The notes beneath the pieces are model-generated. The model searched no databases. It saw only the letters and a list, made by a program, of their open reading frames with translations, and was not told the origin of the DNA. DNA of 64,000 bases from Arion vulgaris (Eukaryota; Mollusca; Gastropoda; Stylommatophora; Arionidae). Below, one piece after another: positions 22,330 through 34,183 of this stretch; position 1 is the stretch's first letter, and each line of letters opens with the position of its first letter. A program made the position numbers and the translations under genes. The stretch spans positions 25,263,233 to 25,327,232 of the forward strand of contig CM036764.1 of assembly GCA_020796225.1 (NCBI GenBank), in the 5' to 3' direction.

Positions 22330-22668
22330 TTACGTGTGAAATGCGCTGCCTACGAAAAGCTACCAACAACACCAGAAAAGATAGAGTTGCCAACATCAGC
22401 AAAACAAAAGAAAGTTAGGACAGAAGCTTGCTTGAATTACATTGAGAAACAAAGAATGAAGTCGGTCAGCCACTTAATAAGAATGGAACCAAACTCCATT
22501 AAAAGATTGATGGAAAGCATGGCAGAATACTGTCAAATTAAAACATTTAATATCACCGTAGCCACTAAAGCAGCTCAAGACAAAAGCAGAAAACCACGAC
22601 ACAGGGCATCAGCTCGCAAACAGTGTGACGAAACAGAAAGAGAAGAAAGATATTTTTTAGTTTAAACT
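22330..22668 (+). pseudogene. LINE 3' end fragment (KPRHRA family)
   Basis: A 109-codon frame with ACLNYIEKQRMKSVSHLIRM (WFGHLIRM degraded) followed by RKPRHRASARKQCDETE. The minus-strand element at 56562-56855 is another copy of this family, with clear target duplications. The 3' end grades into a GAAGAAAG tail. Confidence 0.75.
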
Positions 22669-22677
22669 TGAATGTTT

Positions 22678-22757
22678 AGAATAATTGAATCTCTCTTACT
22701 CTCTCAGCATCCCAGAATAATTGAATCTCTCTTACTCTCTCGCGATCTCAGAATAAT
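22678..22757. repeat. Short ~36-bp tandem duplication
   Basis: Two and a half copies of AGAATAATTGAATCTCTCTT plus ACTCTCTC..., between a LINE fragment and a MITE. Confidence 0.85.
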
Positions 22758-22763
22758 TGAATA

Positions 22764-22905
22764 TTAACCCCTTCGCGCTTCTGAGCCGCTGTACTGGATT
22801 GTGGTATTCTTTAAGATGACTGAGAGCCAGTCTATTCCCTAATTAAGTATACATTGTAATATAAATGCGTCGGGGAGTACAAAAGTTACGGAGGGAAAAG
22901 GTTAA
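22764..22905. mobile_element. 142-bp TTAA-flanked MITE
   Basis: Starts TTAACCCCTTCGC and ends GGGAAAAGGTTAA, short inverted ends bounded by TTAA on both sides (22764-22767, 22902-22905). Internal motifs TACTGGATTG, AGTATACATTGTAATATAAA and TGCGTCGGGGAGTAC tie it to the enlarged copy at 18196-19020. Confidence 0.75.
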
Positions 22906-23951
22906 ATGTAGATTATTCTTCTTCTGTGCTAAGAAATGGTATCATGATGTTTCCTAGTCCTGTCTCCAAGACAAAGTTCATTGTCTAATTCAGTGAAACC
23001 AATTTCTATAAATCGTACCGTTTGTTTGAAAATTTGATTTTTTGTTCAGTGTATCATAATGTAAAATAGTAGAAATGAGGTAATACGTTAGGAAAGAAAA
23101 TATTAGTACTGTAAATGTACCAACCACATAATTAATTATATAATATTCGTAACACACAAACTCAATTCGTAAAAAACAGATTTCTAACCCTTACAGAACG
23201 TCGTAAAAAAGAGATACAAGCCAATTACAATATTTTTAGTGAGATTCTTGAGTTTTAGTTTTAGTTTAGTCGTCGGATCATCATCGCTGCACGTCGAACC
23301 AATTAGTCCATAAGTGCCCCGATCTCCTCCTTAGTATGTCTCTCAGCGTGTGGTGACTAACGACCCCGGTTCTTTGTTGGTTTACTATATTCTTGAGTTT
23401 ACTGTGAGGCATCTAGTTTCGTGAAATCAAGCTCAAAAGATGCAGAATACGGTCCTAAATCCTGGAGTTATTATTCTATAACTAACGTTTTGCATTTTTT
23501 TCTTTACTTGTTTTTCCTCCATTACTGATTATTTTTTGCGTCTCAATGAAGGAACAGCTCATGTCCCATGGGGTACGTGTATCACAGGTTGGAAACCGAT
23601 GGTCTAATTAATAGGAGCCGTTCCATTGCTTTGATTGTTGTATGACTGTATTTCTACAGTTGCTCCAGTTATTCTTGATATCTGTCCCAATCTAATACAT
23701 TCCAGTGATGACATGCCGGGTTCTATATGTGTCTGAATTAATTGTACTTTGTACTTCTTGTTCCCGAAAATTGAGTTTAAAATGTATTTGCCTTACTTCA
23801 CCAACTTTCTTATTTGTAAAAACTCTTCATTAAATGTATCTTGCCTGTTATACGCGTTCCTTCCTGTTTCTAGTAAAACAACTAGCATCAACTGTCATTC
23901 CCTATCACGTTATATCTGAATTCTCTTTTAAAGTTTTGTTCACGATACACT
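22906..23951. other. Intergenic, no gene seen
   Basis: A repeat fragment at 23265-23350 (ATCATCATCGCTGCAC...CCCGATCTCC) is shared with 5695-5760 and 30990-31075. Otherwise nothing recognised. Confidence 0.4.
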
Positions 23952-24455
23952 CAGCACAACATATTTGTATGACATTATTAATTAGTTAATCTCAAATGTG
24001 TCAAGTTGTATAATTGTATATATATATTTATTCACATCTTTGACTTATAATTCATAATTCAACTAACTAATACATGCAATTCATGATCTTCATATCTACA
24101 TGAAATGCTTATTTTTTAATAAAACATTATTATTTACAAGTTTGTTGTTTGTTTGTAATCTGTGGCGTAGAGGTTAGGTACTTGCCTCTCGTTTCAAAGG
24201 TACTCAGTTCGCATCCTCGAGGATATTTTTCCAGAGATTCCCTGATCTCAGAGAGATCGAGTTCCTAGTAGTATAGTAGTATAGTAGTATAGTAGTATAG
24301 TAGTATAGTAGTATAGTAGTATAGTAGTATAGTAGTATAGTAGTATAGTAGTATATTAGTATAGTAGTATAGTAGTATAGTAGTATAGTAGTATAGTAGT
24401 ATCGGAGATGTAGATCCTGTGTTCAAGTTGAGCACGTAAAAGTATTCTTGACAAT
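23952..24455 (+). mobile_element. Unit A start block and SINE-IV
   Basis: Block 23952-24140 matches 44421-44600 and 60899-61075. SINE-IV follows from about 24160: a tRNA-like head TGGCGTAGAGGTTAGGTACT with box-B-like CAGTTCGCATCC, then CCAGAGATTCCCTGATCTCA, GAGTTCCTAG and CCTGTGTTCAAGTTGAGCAC. It is interrupted by an 8-bp microsatellite and followed directly by the 47-bp satellite. Confidence 0.8.
24266..24402. repeat. 8-bp microsatellite (TAGTATAG)n
   Basis: About 17 units of TAGTATAG expanded inside SINE-IV where the other units read CCTGGAAGTATTCG. One unit carries a variant (ATATTAG near 24353). Confidence 0.95.
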
Positions 24456-24456
24456 T

Positions 24457-27400
24457 CAACAACGAGAAGAACATGCAGAACATCAACTGCTCGAGAACAA
24501 ATTCAACAACGAGAAGAACATGCAGAACATCAACTGCTCGAGAACAAATTTAACACCGAGAAGAACATGCAGAACATCAACTGCTCGAGAACAAATTTAA
24601 CACCGAGAAGAACATGCAGAACATCAACTGCTCGAGAACAGATTTAACACCGAGAAGAACATGCAGAACATCAACTGCTCGAGAACAAATTCAACACCGA
24701 GAAGAACATGCAGAACATCAACTGCTCGAGAACAAATTTAACACCGAGAAGAACATGCAGAACATCAACTGCTCGAGAACAAATTCAACACCGAGAAGAA
24801 CATGCAGAACATCAACTGCTCGAGAACAAATTCAACACCGAGAAGAATATGCAGAACATCAACTGCTCGAGAACAAATTCAACAACGAGAAGAACATGCA
24901 GAACATCAACTGCTCGAGAACAAATTCAACACCGAGAAGAACATGCAGAACATCAACTGCTCGAGAACAAATTCAACACCGAGAAGAACATGCAGAACAT
25001 CAACTGCTCGAGAACAAATTCAACAACGAGAAGAACATGCAGAACATCAACTGCTCGAGAACAAATTCAACACCGAGAAGAACATGCAGAACATCAACTG
25101 CTCGAGAACAAATTCAACAACGAGAAGAACATGCAGAACATCAACTGCTCGAGAACAAATTCAACAACGAGAAGAACATGCAGAACATCAACTGCTCGAG
25201 AACAAATTCAACACCGAGAAGAACATGCAGAACATCAACTGCTCGAGAACAAATTCAACAACGAGAAGAACATGCAGAACATCAACTGCTCGAGAACAAA
25301 TTCAACACCGAGAAGAACATGCAGAACATCAACTGCTCGAGAACAAATTTAACACCGAGAAGAACATGCAGAACATCAACTGCTCGAGAACAAATTCAAC
25401 AACGAGAAGAACATGCAGAACATCAACTGCTCGAGAACAAATTCAACACCGAGAAGAACATGCAGAACATCAACTGCTCGAGAACAAATTCAACACCGAG
25501 AAGAACATGCAGAACATCAACTGCTCGAGAACAAATTCAACACCGAGAAGAACATGCAGAACATCAACTGCTCGAGAACAAATTTAACACCGAGAAGAAC
25601 ATGCAGAACATCAACTGCTCGAGAACAAATTCAACAACGAGAAGAACATGCAGAACATCAACTGCTCGAGAACAAATTCAACAACGAGAAGAACATGCAG
25701 AACATCAACTGCTCGAGAACAAATTCAACAACGAGAAGAACATGCAGAACATCAACTGCTCGAGAACAAATTCAACACCGAGAAGAACATGCAGAACATC
25801 AACTGCTCGAGAACAAATTCAACAACGAGAAGAACATGCAGAACATCAACTGCTCGAGAACAAATTCAACAACGAGAAGAACATGCAGAACATCAACTGC
25901 TCGAGAACAAATTCAACAACGAGAAGAACATGCAGAACATCAACTGCTCGAGAACAAATTCAACACCGAGAAGAACATGCAGAACATCAACTGCTCGAGA
26001 ACAAATTCAACAACGAGAAGAACATGCAGAACATCAACTGCTCGAGAACAAATTCAACACCGAGAAGAATATGCAGAACATCAACTGCTCGAGAACAAAT
26101 TCAACAACGAGAAGAATATGCAGAACATCAACTGCTCGAGAACAAATTCAACAACGAGAAGAACATGCAGAACATCAACTGCTCGAGAACAAATTCAACA
26201 ACGAGAAGAATATGCAGAACATCAACTGCTCGAGAACAAATTCAACACCGAGAAGAATATGCAGAACATCAACTGCTCGAGAACAAATTCAACACCGAGA
26301 AGAACATGCAGAACATCAACTGCTCGAGAACAAATTCAACACCGAGAAGAATATGCAGAACATCAACTGCTCGAGAACAAATTTAACACCGAGAAGAACA
26401 TGCAGAACATCAACTGCTCGAGAACAAATTCAACAACGAGAAGAACATGCAGAACATCAACTGCTCGAGAACAAATTCAACAACGAGAAGAACATGCAGA
26501 ACATCAACTGCTCGAGAACAAATTCAACAACGAGAAGAACATGCAGAACATCAACTGCTCGAGAACAAATTTAACACCGAGAAGAACATGCAGAACATCA
26601 ACTGCTCGAGAACAAATTCAACAACGAGAAGAACATGCAGAACATCAACTGCTCGAGAACAAATTCAACAACGAGAAGAACATGCAGAACATCAACTGCT
26701 CGAGAACAAATTCAACACCGAGAAGAACATGCAGAACATCAACTGCTCGAGAACAAATTCAACAACGAGAAGAACATGCAGAACATCAACTGCTCGAGAA
26801 CAAATTCAACAACGAGAAGAACATGCAGAACATCAACTGCTCGAGAACAAATTCAACACCGAGAAGAACATGCAGAACATCAACTGCTCGAGAACAAATT
26901 CAACAACGAGAAGAACATGCAGAACATCAACTGCTCGAGAACAAATTCAACACCGAGAAGAACATGCAGAACATCAACTGCTCGAGAACAAATTCAACAA
27001 CGAGAAGAACATGCAGAACATCAACTGCTCGAGAACAAATTCAACACCGAGAAGAACATGCAGAACATCAACTGCTCGAGAACAAATTCAACAACGAGAA
27101 GAACATGCAGAACATCAACTGCTCGAGAACAAATTCAACACCGAGAAGAACATGCAGAACATCAACTGCTCGAGAACAAATTTAACACCGAGAAGAACAT
27201 GCAGAACATCAACTGCTCGAGAACAAATTCAACAACGAGAAGAACATGCAGAACATCAACTGCTCGAGAACAAATTCAACACCGAGAAGAACATGCAGAA
27301 CATCAACTGCTCGAGAACAAATTCAACACCGAGAAGAACATGCAGAACATCAACTGCTCGAGAACAAATTTAACACCGAGAAGAACATGCAGAACATCAA

Positions 27401-30400
27401 CTGCTCGAGAACAAATTCAACAACGAGAAGAACATGCAGAACATCAACTGCTCGAGAACAAATTCAACAACGAGAAGAACATGCAGAACATCAACTGCTC
27501 GAGAACAAATTCAACAACGAGAAGAACATGCAGAACATCAACTGCTCGAGAACAAATTCAACACCGAGAAGAACATGCAGAACATCAACTGCTCGAGAAC
27601 AAATTCAACAACGAGAAGAACATGCAGAACATCAACTGCTCGAGAACAAATTCAACAACGAGAAGAACATGCAGAACATCAACTGCTCGAGAACAAATTC
27701 AACAACGAGAAGAACATGCAGAACATCAACTGCTCGAGAACAAATTCAACACCGAGAAGAACATGCAGAACATCAACTGCTCGAGAACAAATTCAACAAC
27801 GAGAAGAACATGCAGAACATCAACTGCTCGAGAACAAATTCAACACCGAGAAGAATATGCAGAACATCAACTGCTCGAGAACAAATTCAACAACGAGAAG
27901 AATATGCAGAACATCAACTGCTCGAGAACAAATTCAACAACGAGAAGAACATGCAGAACATCAACTGCTCGAGAACAAATTCAACAACGAGAAGAATATG
28001 CAGAACATCAACTGCACGAGAACAAATTCAACACCGAGAAGAATATGCAGAACATCAACTGCTCGAGAACAAATTCAACACCGAGAAGAACATGCAGAAC
28101 ATCAACTGCTCGAGAACAAATTCAACACCGAGAAGAATATGCAGAACATCAACTGCTCGAGAACAAATTTAACACCGAGAAGAACATGCAGAACATCAAC
28201 TGCTCGAGAACAAATTCAACAACGAGAAGAACATGCAGAACATCAACTGCTCGAGAACAAATTCAACAACGAGAAGAACATGCAGAACATCAACTGCTCG
28301 AGAACAAATTCAACAACGAGAAGAACATGCAGAACATCAACTGCTCGAGAACAAATTTAACACCGAGAAGAACATGCAGAACATCAACTGCTCGAGAACA
28401 AATTCAACAACGAGAAGAACATGCAGAACATCAACTGCTCGAGAACAAATTCAACAACGAGAAGAACATGCAGAACATCAACTGCTCGAGAACAAATTCA
28501 ACACCGAGAAGAACATGCAGAACATCAACTGCTCGAGAACAAATTCAACAACGAGAAGAACATGCAGAACATCAACTGCTCGAGAACAAATTCAACAACG
28601 AGAAGAACATGCAGAACATCAACTGCTCGAGAACAAATTCAACACCGAGAAGAACATGCAGAACATCAACTGCTCGAGAACAAATTCAACAACGAGAAGA
28701 ACATGCAGAACATCAACTGCTCGAGAACAAATTCAACAACGAGAAGAACATGCAGAACATCAACTGCTCGAGAACAAATTCAACACCGAGAAGAACATGC
28801 AGAACATCAACTGCTCGAGAACAAATTCAACACCGAGAAGAACATGCAGAACATCAACTGCTCGAGAACAAATTCAACAACGAGAAGAACATGCAGAACA
28901 TCAACTGCTCGAGAACAAATTCAACACCGAGAAGAACATGCAGAACATCAACTGCTCGAGAACAAATTCAACAACGAGAAGAACATGCAGAACATCAACT
29001 GCTCGAGAACAAATTTAACACCGAGAAGAACATGCAGAACATCAACTGCTCGAGAACAAATTCAACACCGAGAAGAACATGCAGAACATCAACTGCTCGA
29101 GAACAAATTCAACACCGAGAAGAACATGCAGAACATCAACTGCTCGAGAACAAATTCAACAACGAGAAGAACATGCAGAACATCAACTGCTCGAGAACAA
29201 ATTCAACACCGAGAAGAACATGCAGAACATCAACTGCTCGAGAACAAATTCAACAACGAGAAGAACATGCAGAACATCAACTGCTCGAGAACAAATTTAA
29301 CACCGAGAAGAACATGCAGAACATCAACTGCTCGAGAACAAATTCAACAACGAGAAGAACATGCAGAACATCAACTGCTCGAGAACAAATTCAACACCGA
29401 GAAGAATATGCAGAACATCAACTGCTCGAGAACAAATTTAACACCGAGAAGAATATGCAGAACATCAACTGCTCGAGAACAAATTCAACACCGAGAAGAA
29501 TATGCAGAACATCAACTGCTCGAGAACAAATTCAACACCGAGAAGAACATGCAGAACATCAACTGCTCGAGAACAAATTCAACAACGAGAAGAACATGCA
29601 GAACATCAACTGCTCGAGAACAAATTTAACACCGAGAAGAACATGCAGAACATCAACTGCTCGAGAACAAATTCAACAACGAGAAGAACATGCAGAACAT
29701 CAACTGCTCGAGAACAAATTCAACACCGAGAAGAATATGCAGAACATCAACTGCTCGAGAACAAATTTAACACCGAGAAGAATATGCAGAACATCAACTG
29801 CTCGAGAACAAATTCAACACCGAGAAGAATATGCAGAACATCAACTGCTCGAGAACAAATTCAACACCGAGAAGAATATGCAGAACATCAACTGCTCGAG
29901 AACAAATTCAACACCGAGAAGAATATGCAGAACATCAACTGCTCGAGAACAAATTCAACACCGAGAAGAACATGCAGAACATCAACTGCTCGAGAACAAA
30001 TTCAACAACGAGAAGAACATGCAGAACATCAACTGCTCGAGAACAAATTTAACACCGAGAAGAACATGCAGAACATCAACTGCTCGAGAACAAATTCAAC
30101 ACCGAGAAGAATATGCAGAACATCAACTGCTCGAGAACAAATTCAACACCGAGAAGAACATGCAGAACATCAACTGCTCGAGAACAAATTCAACAACGAG
30201 AAGAACATGCAGAACATCAACTGCTCGAGAACAAATTTAACACCGAGAAGAACATGCAGAACATCAACTGCTCGAGAACAAATTCAACAACGAGAAGAAC
30301 ATGCAGAACATCAACTGCTCGAGATCAAATTTAACACCGAGAAGAACATGCAGAACATCAACTGCTCGAGAACAAATTTAACACCGAGAAGAACATGCAG

Positions 30401-30896
30401 AACATCAACTGCTCGAGAACAAATTCAACAACGAGAAGAACATGCAGAACATCAACTGCTCGAGAACAAATTTAACACCGAGAAGAACATGCAGAACATC
30501 AACTGCTCGAGAACAAATTCAACAACGAGAAGAACATGCAGAACATCAACTGCTCGAGAACAAATTTAACACCGAGAAGAACATGCAGAACATCAACTGC
30601 TCGAGAACAAATTCAACAACGAGAAGAACATGCAGAACATCAACTGCTCGAGAACAAATTTAACACCGAGAAGAACATGCAGAACATCAACTGCTCGAGA
30701 ACAAATTCAACAACGAGAAGAACATGCAGAACATCAACTGCTCGAGATCAAATTTAACACCGAGAAGAACATGCAGAACATCAACTGCTCGAGAACAAAT
30801 TCAACAACGAGAAGAACATGCAGAACATCAACTGCTCGAGAACAAATTTAACACCGAGAAGAACATGCAGAACATCAACTGCTCGAGAACAAATTC
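24457..30896. repeat. 47-bp satellite array, 137 units
   Basis: A pure head-to-tail array; each unit contains ATGCAGAACATCAACTGCTC and GAGAACAAAT then TCAACAACGAGAAGAAC, with one XhoI-type CTCGAG. First CTCGAG at 24490, last at 30882: 6,392 bp = 136 x 47, so there is no net indel. Variants are binary: CAACAAC/CAACACC/TTAACACC, GAACATG/GAATATG, plus rare GATCAAAT and one CTGCACGAG (28016). Long open frames up to 1,201 codons occur only because the unit has no plus-strand stop; TTAACACC variants supply the stops. There is no promoter, start context or splice evidence for coding. Confidence 0.97.
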
Positions 30897-31572
30897 ATTT
30901 GAAAAAGTAAAAAAAACACAAATATTACAAAATATTTTTACCATCTTCTAAATTACATCGGGGAACCTCGCCATTGCTACGAAGTTCGTGCACTGCCGCT
31001 GATTTCTTCCTGTGTCAGAAGAGATCGGGGCACACATGGTTGCTCACCGAAATGCAATAATGATGGTCATATCAATCAACCAATCAATTAATCAGTCAAC
31101 TATCGGACGAGTACAAGCTCTGTACTCTTTGTGTACTGTGCCTGGTCTTGAATCGTGTACTTCTACTCTATGTATATTGAAGGGAATGTAACGAACAAAA
31201 CGTGTACATCTACATGTTTATTGCATTTGATTTGTACTGTACTGTTTGTGTTACATGTTTTACTTTTGTCTTTGTTTTCTTGCATTTTTGTGTCCTCTTG
31301 TTACATTTTGCTTTTTTAATGAACGTTGTTGATACGGCGCTCATGTTGCAAGAAATCGGAGTTGGCAGAAAGATATTATAAGCTAAGGATTTTAAAAGTA
31401 TTTCTAGCAATTTCATCATAATATAAGCTTGATACGTATCATTAAGAGATAGAGAAATTACAGTCTGACTTATTACAACATCAAAACAAGAGAAATATAA
31501 TAGTGAAGGTTCATTTAAGCCAAGCTTTGATGCAAAGACGATCTCTGATGATGTTACAGAAATATGCCATTT
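30897..31572. other. Unit-A-only segment, probably Helitron-derived interior
   Basis: Absent from units B and C. It contains a GATT/AATC-rich repeat fragment (30990-31100) and AT-rich sequence leading to a Helitron-like 3' end. No gene: the 128-codon minus frame at 31210-31596 has no recognisable domain. Confidence 0.45.
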
Positions 31573-31600
31573 CCCGTGCAAAGCCGGGTAGAACATCTAG
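31573..31600 (+). mobile_element. Helitron-like 3' terminus
   Basis: CCCGTGCAAAGCCGGG can form a short stem, followed by TAGAACATCTAG and a T. A short 3' hairpin then CTRR with a T after it is the Helitron signature. Units B and C keep only GCTGGGTAGAACATCTAG at the equivalent site (46098, 61275). No 5' TC end or Rep/helicase was found. Confidence 0.5.
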
Positions 31601-31786
31601 TTGGATTTTAAAGTAATCAGAAGATTATAGATATGTATGATGTAACTTAGCACTGCCCACTACTTTTATCACGTTTGTCTGTATTTTGTTGTACTGTTTA
31701 TTTAAACTGTCTGCTAAAATATCATTATCATATACTGTTCGCTTGTACTTATCGACAGACCACGTAATAAGATCTTGAGAGTTTAT

Positions 31787-32010
31787 GTGGCTACGTGGTT
31801 GAACTCTTGCCTTGCAAGACGAATGTCGTGGGTTCGAATCCGGCCACGCCGTTTTTTTCACAAGTGCATTTTTCCCAGAGACACCTACCATTGCTGTTGG
31901 AGCTACGGAGTTCGTGCTTTGTGCATTGCTTGTGGCAGGTGACATGCCATTTCTGCGAAGAGGGGTCGGGCCATATGGAGTAAAACCTTTGCCCTTAAAA
32001 CCTTTTTCTA
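31787..32010 (+). mobile_element. SINE-III, unit A
   Basis: tRNA-like head GTGGCTACGTGGTTGAACTC with perfect box B GGTTCGAATCC (31831-31841), then a body with GGAGCTACGGAGTTCGTGCT and GCAGGTGACATGCCATTTCT. Pol III promoter elements are intact, but a tRNA cloverleaf is not. Copies: 46302, 61480 and a diverged one at 2047. Confidence 0.85.
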
Positions 32011-32254
32011 AAACCTTTAATAGAATCTTACATAAATATGAAAACATTGAAACTAACTTTGCTGAGAGAGACAAGAAATATCTGATTCTATTCTTTAGAA
32101 AAGATTAAATGGTTTGAGAAAGCTAGAGTGGTAGGAAGAACACTGTTTGAAGGCCCTATGTAACGTAGAAAGTTACGAGAAGAGTACAATCTTTATTTTT
32201 CTTTTCTTGAATCCAGTTTTGACTCACAGCGTTAGGATAAGAGTAGATTTATAA

Positions 32255-33470
32255 AACGGATATGTGTGTGCGCTCCATAAGTAGTGTTTTCCCGCGCCTC
32301 TGTTATTTCTTATGTCCGCCTTTTACGTGTACGACATTTTGGGGGACAGTTTTTGCTTTGTATCCACTGTATCGATGTAGCATTACTCTTTGAGACGCAC
32401 TGCCTTTTGATAATATGCTTATGTGATCGAACGATTGTTACTGTCTTTTGATAGTCTGCTTATGTGATCGAACGATTGTTACTGTCTTTTGATAGTCTGC
32501 TTATGTGATCGAACGATTGTTACTGTCTTTTGATAATCTGCTTATGTGATCGAACGATTGTTACTGTCTTTTGATAGTCTGCTTATGTGATCGAACGATT
32601 GTTACTGCCTTTTGATAATCTGCTTATGCGATCGAACGATTGTTACTGTCTTTTGATAATCTGCTTATGTGATCGAACGATTGTTACTGCCTTTTGATAA
32701 TCTGCTTATGTGATCGAACAATTGTTATTGTCTTTTGATAATCTGCTTATGTGATCGAACGATTGTTACTGTCTTTTGATAATCTGCTTATGTGATCGAA
32801 CGATTGTTACTGTCTTTTGATAATCTGCTTATGTGATCGAACGATTGTTACTGCCTTTTGATAATCTGCTTATGTGATCGAACGATTGTTACTGCCTTTT
32901 GATAATCTGCTTATGCGATCGAACGATTGTTACTGCCTTTTGATAATCTGCTTATGTGATCGAACGATTGTTACTGCCTTTTGATAATCTGCTTATGCGA
33001 TCGAACGATTGTTACTGTCTTTTGATAGTCTGCTTATGCGATCGAACGATTGTTACTGTCTTTTGATAATCTGCTTATGTGATCGAACGATTGTTACTGT
33101 CTTTTGATAATCTGCTTATGCGATCGAGCCATTTAACTTGTTTGTTTATGATGGAACACAGTACTGATGTTTTACCTAATTCTTTAATGATGTCTTCATT
33201 TCTAAACCGGTCTCCCCTCCCCTCCCTTCCCCATTCAGCGTAGACACTTCATCTCTGTCGTTCCTAGTTTTATTACGTCGATTGATGTCAGCGTCAAGTT
33301 TTGGAACTGATAGTCTAATGTGATGAGACATATTGTGTTGAACAGTGCTCTTTTAGTGTTCATGGTGACATGTTTGCAATTTAAAATCGGTTTCATTGTC
33401 ACAACGACTTAATTTGCTTTATTGTATCTATGTTGGACTTTGTTAGTTATTCTTCCATTTACTTAACAAA
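32255..33470 (-). pseudogene. LINE RT C-terminal relic holding 41-bp array, unit A
   Basis: The minus strand reads from high to low coordinates: NTKRALFNTIC, LTLTSIDVIKLGTTEMKCLR, RNEDI-like, then the 41-bp array, then QRAMLHRYSGYK-like sequence. This is the same order as the intact fragment at 21910-22206, so the array sits in the middle of the LINE C-terminal region at the HISRLSxDS segment. Frameshifts and stops throughout. Confidence 0.75.
32396..33129. repeat. 41-bp minisatellite, unit A (~18 units)
   Basis: Unit CTTTTGATAATCTGCTTATG plus TGATCGAACGATTGTTACTGT. Variants are AAT/AGT, TGTC/TGCC, and TGTGATC/TGCGATC, the last two commoner here than in unit B. Confidence 0.95.
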
Positions 33471-33539
33471 TGATCCCTCGGTATATAAGGTCTTTGACGT
33501 GTTCTAATGGATGTTTGTTAATATTGATATTTGTAGCCT

Positions 33540-33740
33540 ACAATAAGCAACAAAAATATATCACCCCCACTCCCATGTGTATTCTTAGGTAACGAAGAAT
33601 AGAACCACTGTCTCCTCTCGCATGTCGCAAAAGGCGGCCGAGAAGAAAAGAGTCTGGGACCGGTGGCACCATGCTGTAAAAAAGCCACGAAACAGATAGA
33701 AAAAAAAAACACAAACTGATCATAAAGATCAGGATGTCAT
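33540..33740. mobile_element. SINE-V-like repeat with shared core, unit A
   Basis: Contains GAATAGAACCACTGTCTCCT then CGCATGTCGCAAAAGGCGGC, a diverged version of the SINE-I/II core. Copies at 49840 and 63775. Confidence 0.6.
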
Positions 33741-33912
33741 AGTACAGACACAAGATCGAGTTGAATGTAAATGTTTTGTTACTTCGTTCTTACGTGCAAT
33801 TGTGCATGACAAGAACTAATGACAAGAATATATCCCTTGTATTTTCTTTACCAACATTTGGAGGTGGGAGGGAGAGGGGGAGCTAATTTTGTTTTCCCGA
33901 ACATCACGTATT

Positions 33913-34171
33913 CTTCTTCTTCTTCTTTGCATTCGTTCTTTACGTCCAATTTTAATCACTCTTTGTGATATGTTTGATCTTTACCATATACGTTGATGTA
34001 TACGTTGCACATTGGTTTGCTAGGCCCCTAAATGCATAGACTTGTACATGTTTAGGACAAGTGCACCCGACTTCATCCAAAGCTCCTTAGTCGCCTCTTA
34101 CAACATGCGTGGCAGGTAACAGTGGTTCTATTCTTTACATCCCAAATTTGGCCCCGGTAACCACTCGGGTG
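33913..34171 (-). mobile_element. SINE-I, unit A only, perfect 12-bp TSD
   Basis: Minus-orientation SINE-I flanked by ACATCACGTATT (33901-33912 and 34172-34183). Unit B has the uninterrupted target (CCCGAAATCACGTATTG, about 50204-50220). A clean filled/empty pair. Confidence 0.92.
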
Positions 34172-34183
34172 ACATCACGTATT

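Noticed and set aside
24457..30896. CRISPR-like array or giant repetitive protein (up to 1,201 codons)
   Set aside because: Units are contiguous with no unique spacers. All three plus frames are open because the 47-bp unit lacks stops, so coding is an artefact of periodicity.
31210..31596. 128-codon minus-strand frame
   Set aside because: No recognisable domain; overlaps the Helitron-like terminus and shared flank.
31787..31870. tRNA gene at the SINE-III head
   Set aside because: Box A and B are present, but acceptor and anticodon stems do not pair. The sequence continues into a SINE body repeated elsewhere.
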